This document shows, in pieces, positions 5,277 through 5,467 of a DNA stretch of 5,467 nt. Under the pieces are notes generated by a model, which was given only the letters and a program-made list of their open reading frames with translations, had not been told where the DNA came from and ran no database searches. Numbering within the stretch: position 1 is the first letter of the stretch; every line of letters begins with the position of its first letter. Position numbers and translations under genes: made by a program. Source of the DNA: Acidobacteriota bacterium (lineage in GTDB: Bacteria; Acidobacteriota; Blastocatellia; Pyrinomonadales; Pyrinomonadaceae); contig JACCRD010000224.1 of the NCBI GenBank assembly GCA_013813755.1, positions 1 through 5,467 on the forward strand, given 5' to 3'.

Positions 5277-5467
5277 ATGGCTAGAAAAAAAAGATATATT
5301 CCCGAACAGTTTCGTCCCGTCGTCCCGGAAGACAAAGCAAAAGTTGCTTATCGCGACGAATTTCAATCGAATGTCGGCGGAAAAGTACAGGATTTTGGTA
5401 CTAGATTTGAAGGTAAAGGCAAAACAATCCTTTACGCGGTGGCGGCGCTTGCAATTTTGGCAGTGCT
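5277..5467 (+). CDS. N-terminus of a membrane-anchored protein, unidentified (3' truncated)
   Basis: An ATG at 5277 opens a frame that runs off the window end after 63 codons plus two bases. Residues 1-49 are charged and hydrophilic (MARKKRYIPEQFRPVVPEDK onward, then FEGKGK). From about residue 50 a hydrophobic segment begins (ILYAVAALAILAV), evidently a transmembrane helix cut by the window edge. A basic or polar N-terminal tail before a single helix would place the N-terminus in the cytoplasm, with the main domain probably outside. The layout resembles TPR/YfgM-like single-pass proteins, but this is only an impression. In frame upstream there is a stop at 5211-5213 and no other ATG or GTG, so this start is firm, although there is no Shine-Dalgarno sequence. 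It is divergent from the sigma gene across a 265-nt gap. Confidence 0.7.
   Translation, partial: MARKKRYIPEQFRPVVPEDKAKVAYRDEFQSNVGGKVQDFGTRFEGKGKTILYAVAALAILAV

Overview
The window is from a bacterial chromosome of moderate GC content. It holds four complete genes and two that run off the ends. Three things would fit the Acidobacteriota, perhaps the Blastocatellia/Pyrinomonadaceae: a Pro/Thr/Lys-rich protein tail, a secreted TPR protein, and a zinc-finger anti-sigma factor beside an ECF sigma factor. That placement is an impression from gene style; no rRNA or taxonomic marker is present.

Layout. Positions 1-1729 (+) carry the C-terminal end of an unidentified low-complexity protein. It is followed after 19 nt by a 463-residue secreted protein made of about twelve TPR units, probably in the same operon. 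A long bulged palindrome with a T-run (1733-1822) closes this unit and separates it from a convergent block. Positions 1837-5011 (-) hold, in transcription order, an ECF sigma factor, a membrane-anchored zinc-finger anti-sigma factor, and an AttH/CrtC-type lipocalin-like protein. A divergent gene at 5277 (+), cut by the window end, encodes a protein with a charged N-terminus and a membrane segment.

How the genes may work together. The sigma and anti-sigma genes look like a classic stress-sensing pair: the anti-sigma factor holds the sigma factor at the membrane until a signal releases it. Upstream of the sigma gene is a sequence matching the ECF/sigma-E promoter consensus (GGAAC, 17 nt, GTCTAA), which implies autoregulation. 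The AttH/CrtC-like gene is the third gene on that strand and could be part of the regulon, but it has a 116-nt gap of its own and no ECF-type site was seen before it.

The most unusual feature is the 368-nt gap between the sigma and anti-sigma genes, which are normally close together. Most of it is a 263-bp segment bounded by imperfect 24-bp inverted repeats (21 of 24 matching). It looks like a small non-autonomous, MITE-like element inserted into a regulatory operon. I see no CRISPR array, tRNA or rRNA, complete transposase gene or defence system, and no clear new multi-gene system. The points worth following are the MITE-like element, the ECF promoter, the bulged palindrome at 1733-1813, and the divergent features of the two non-sigma proteins.
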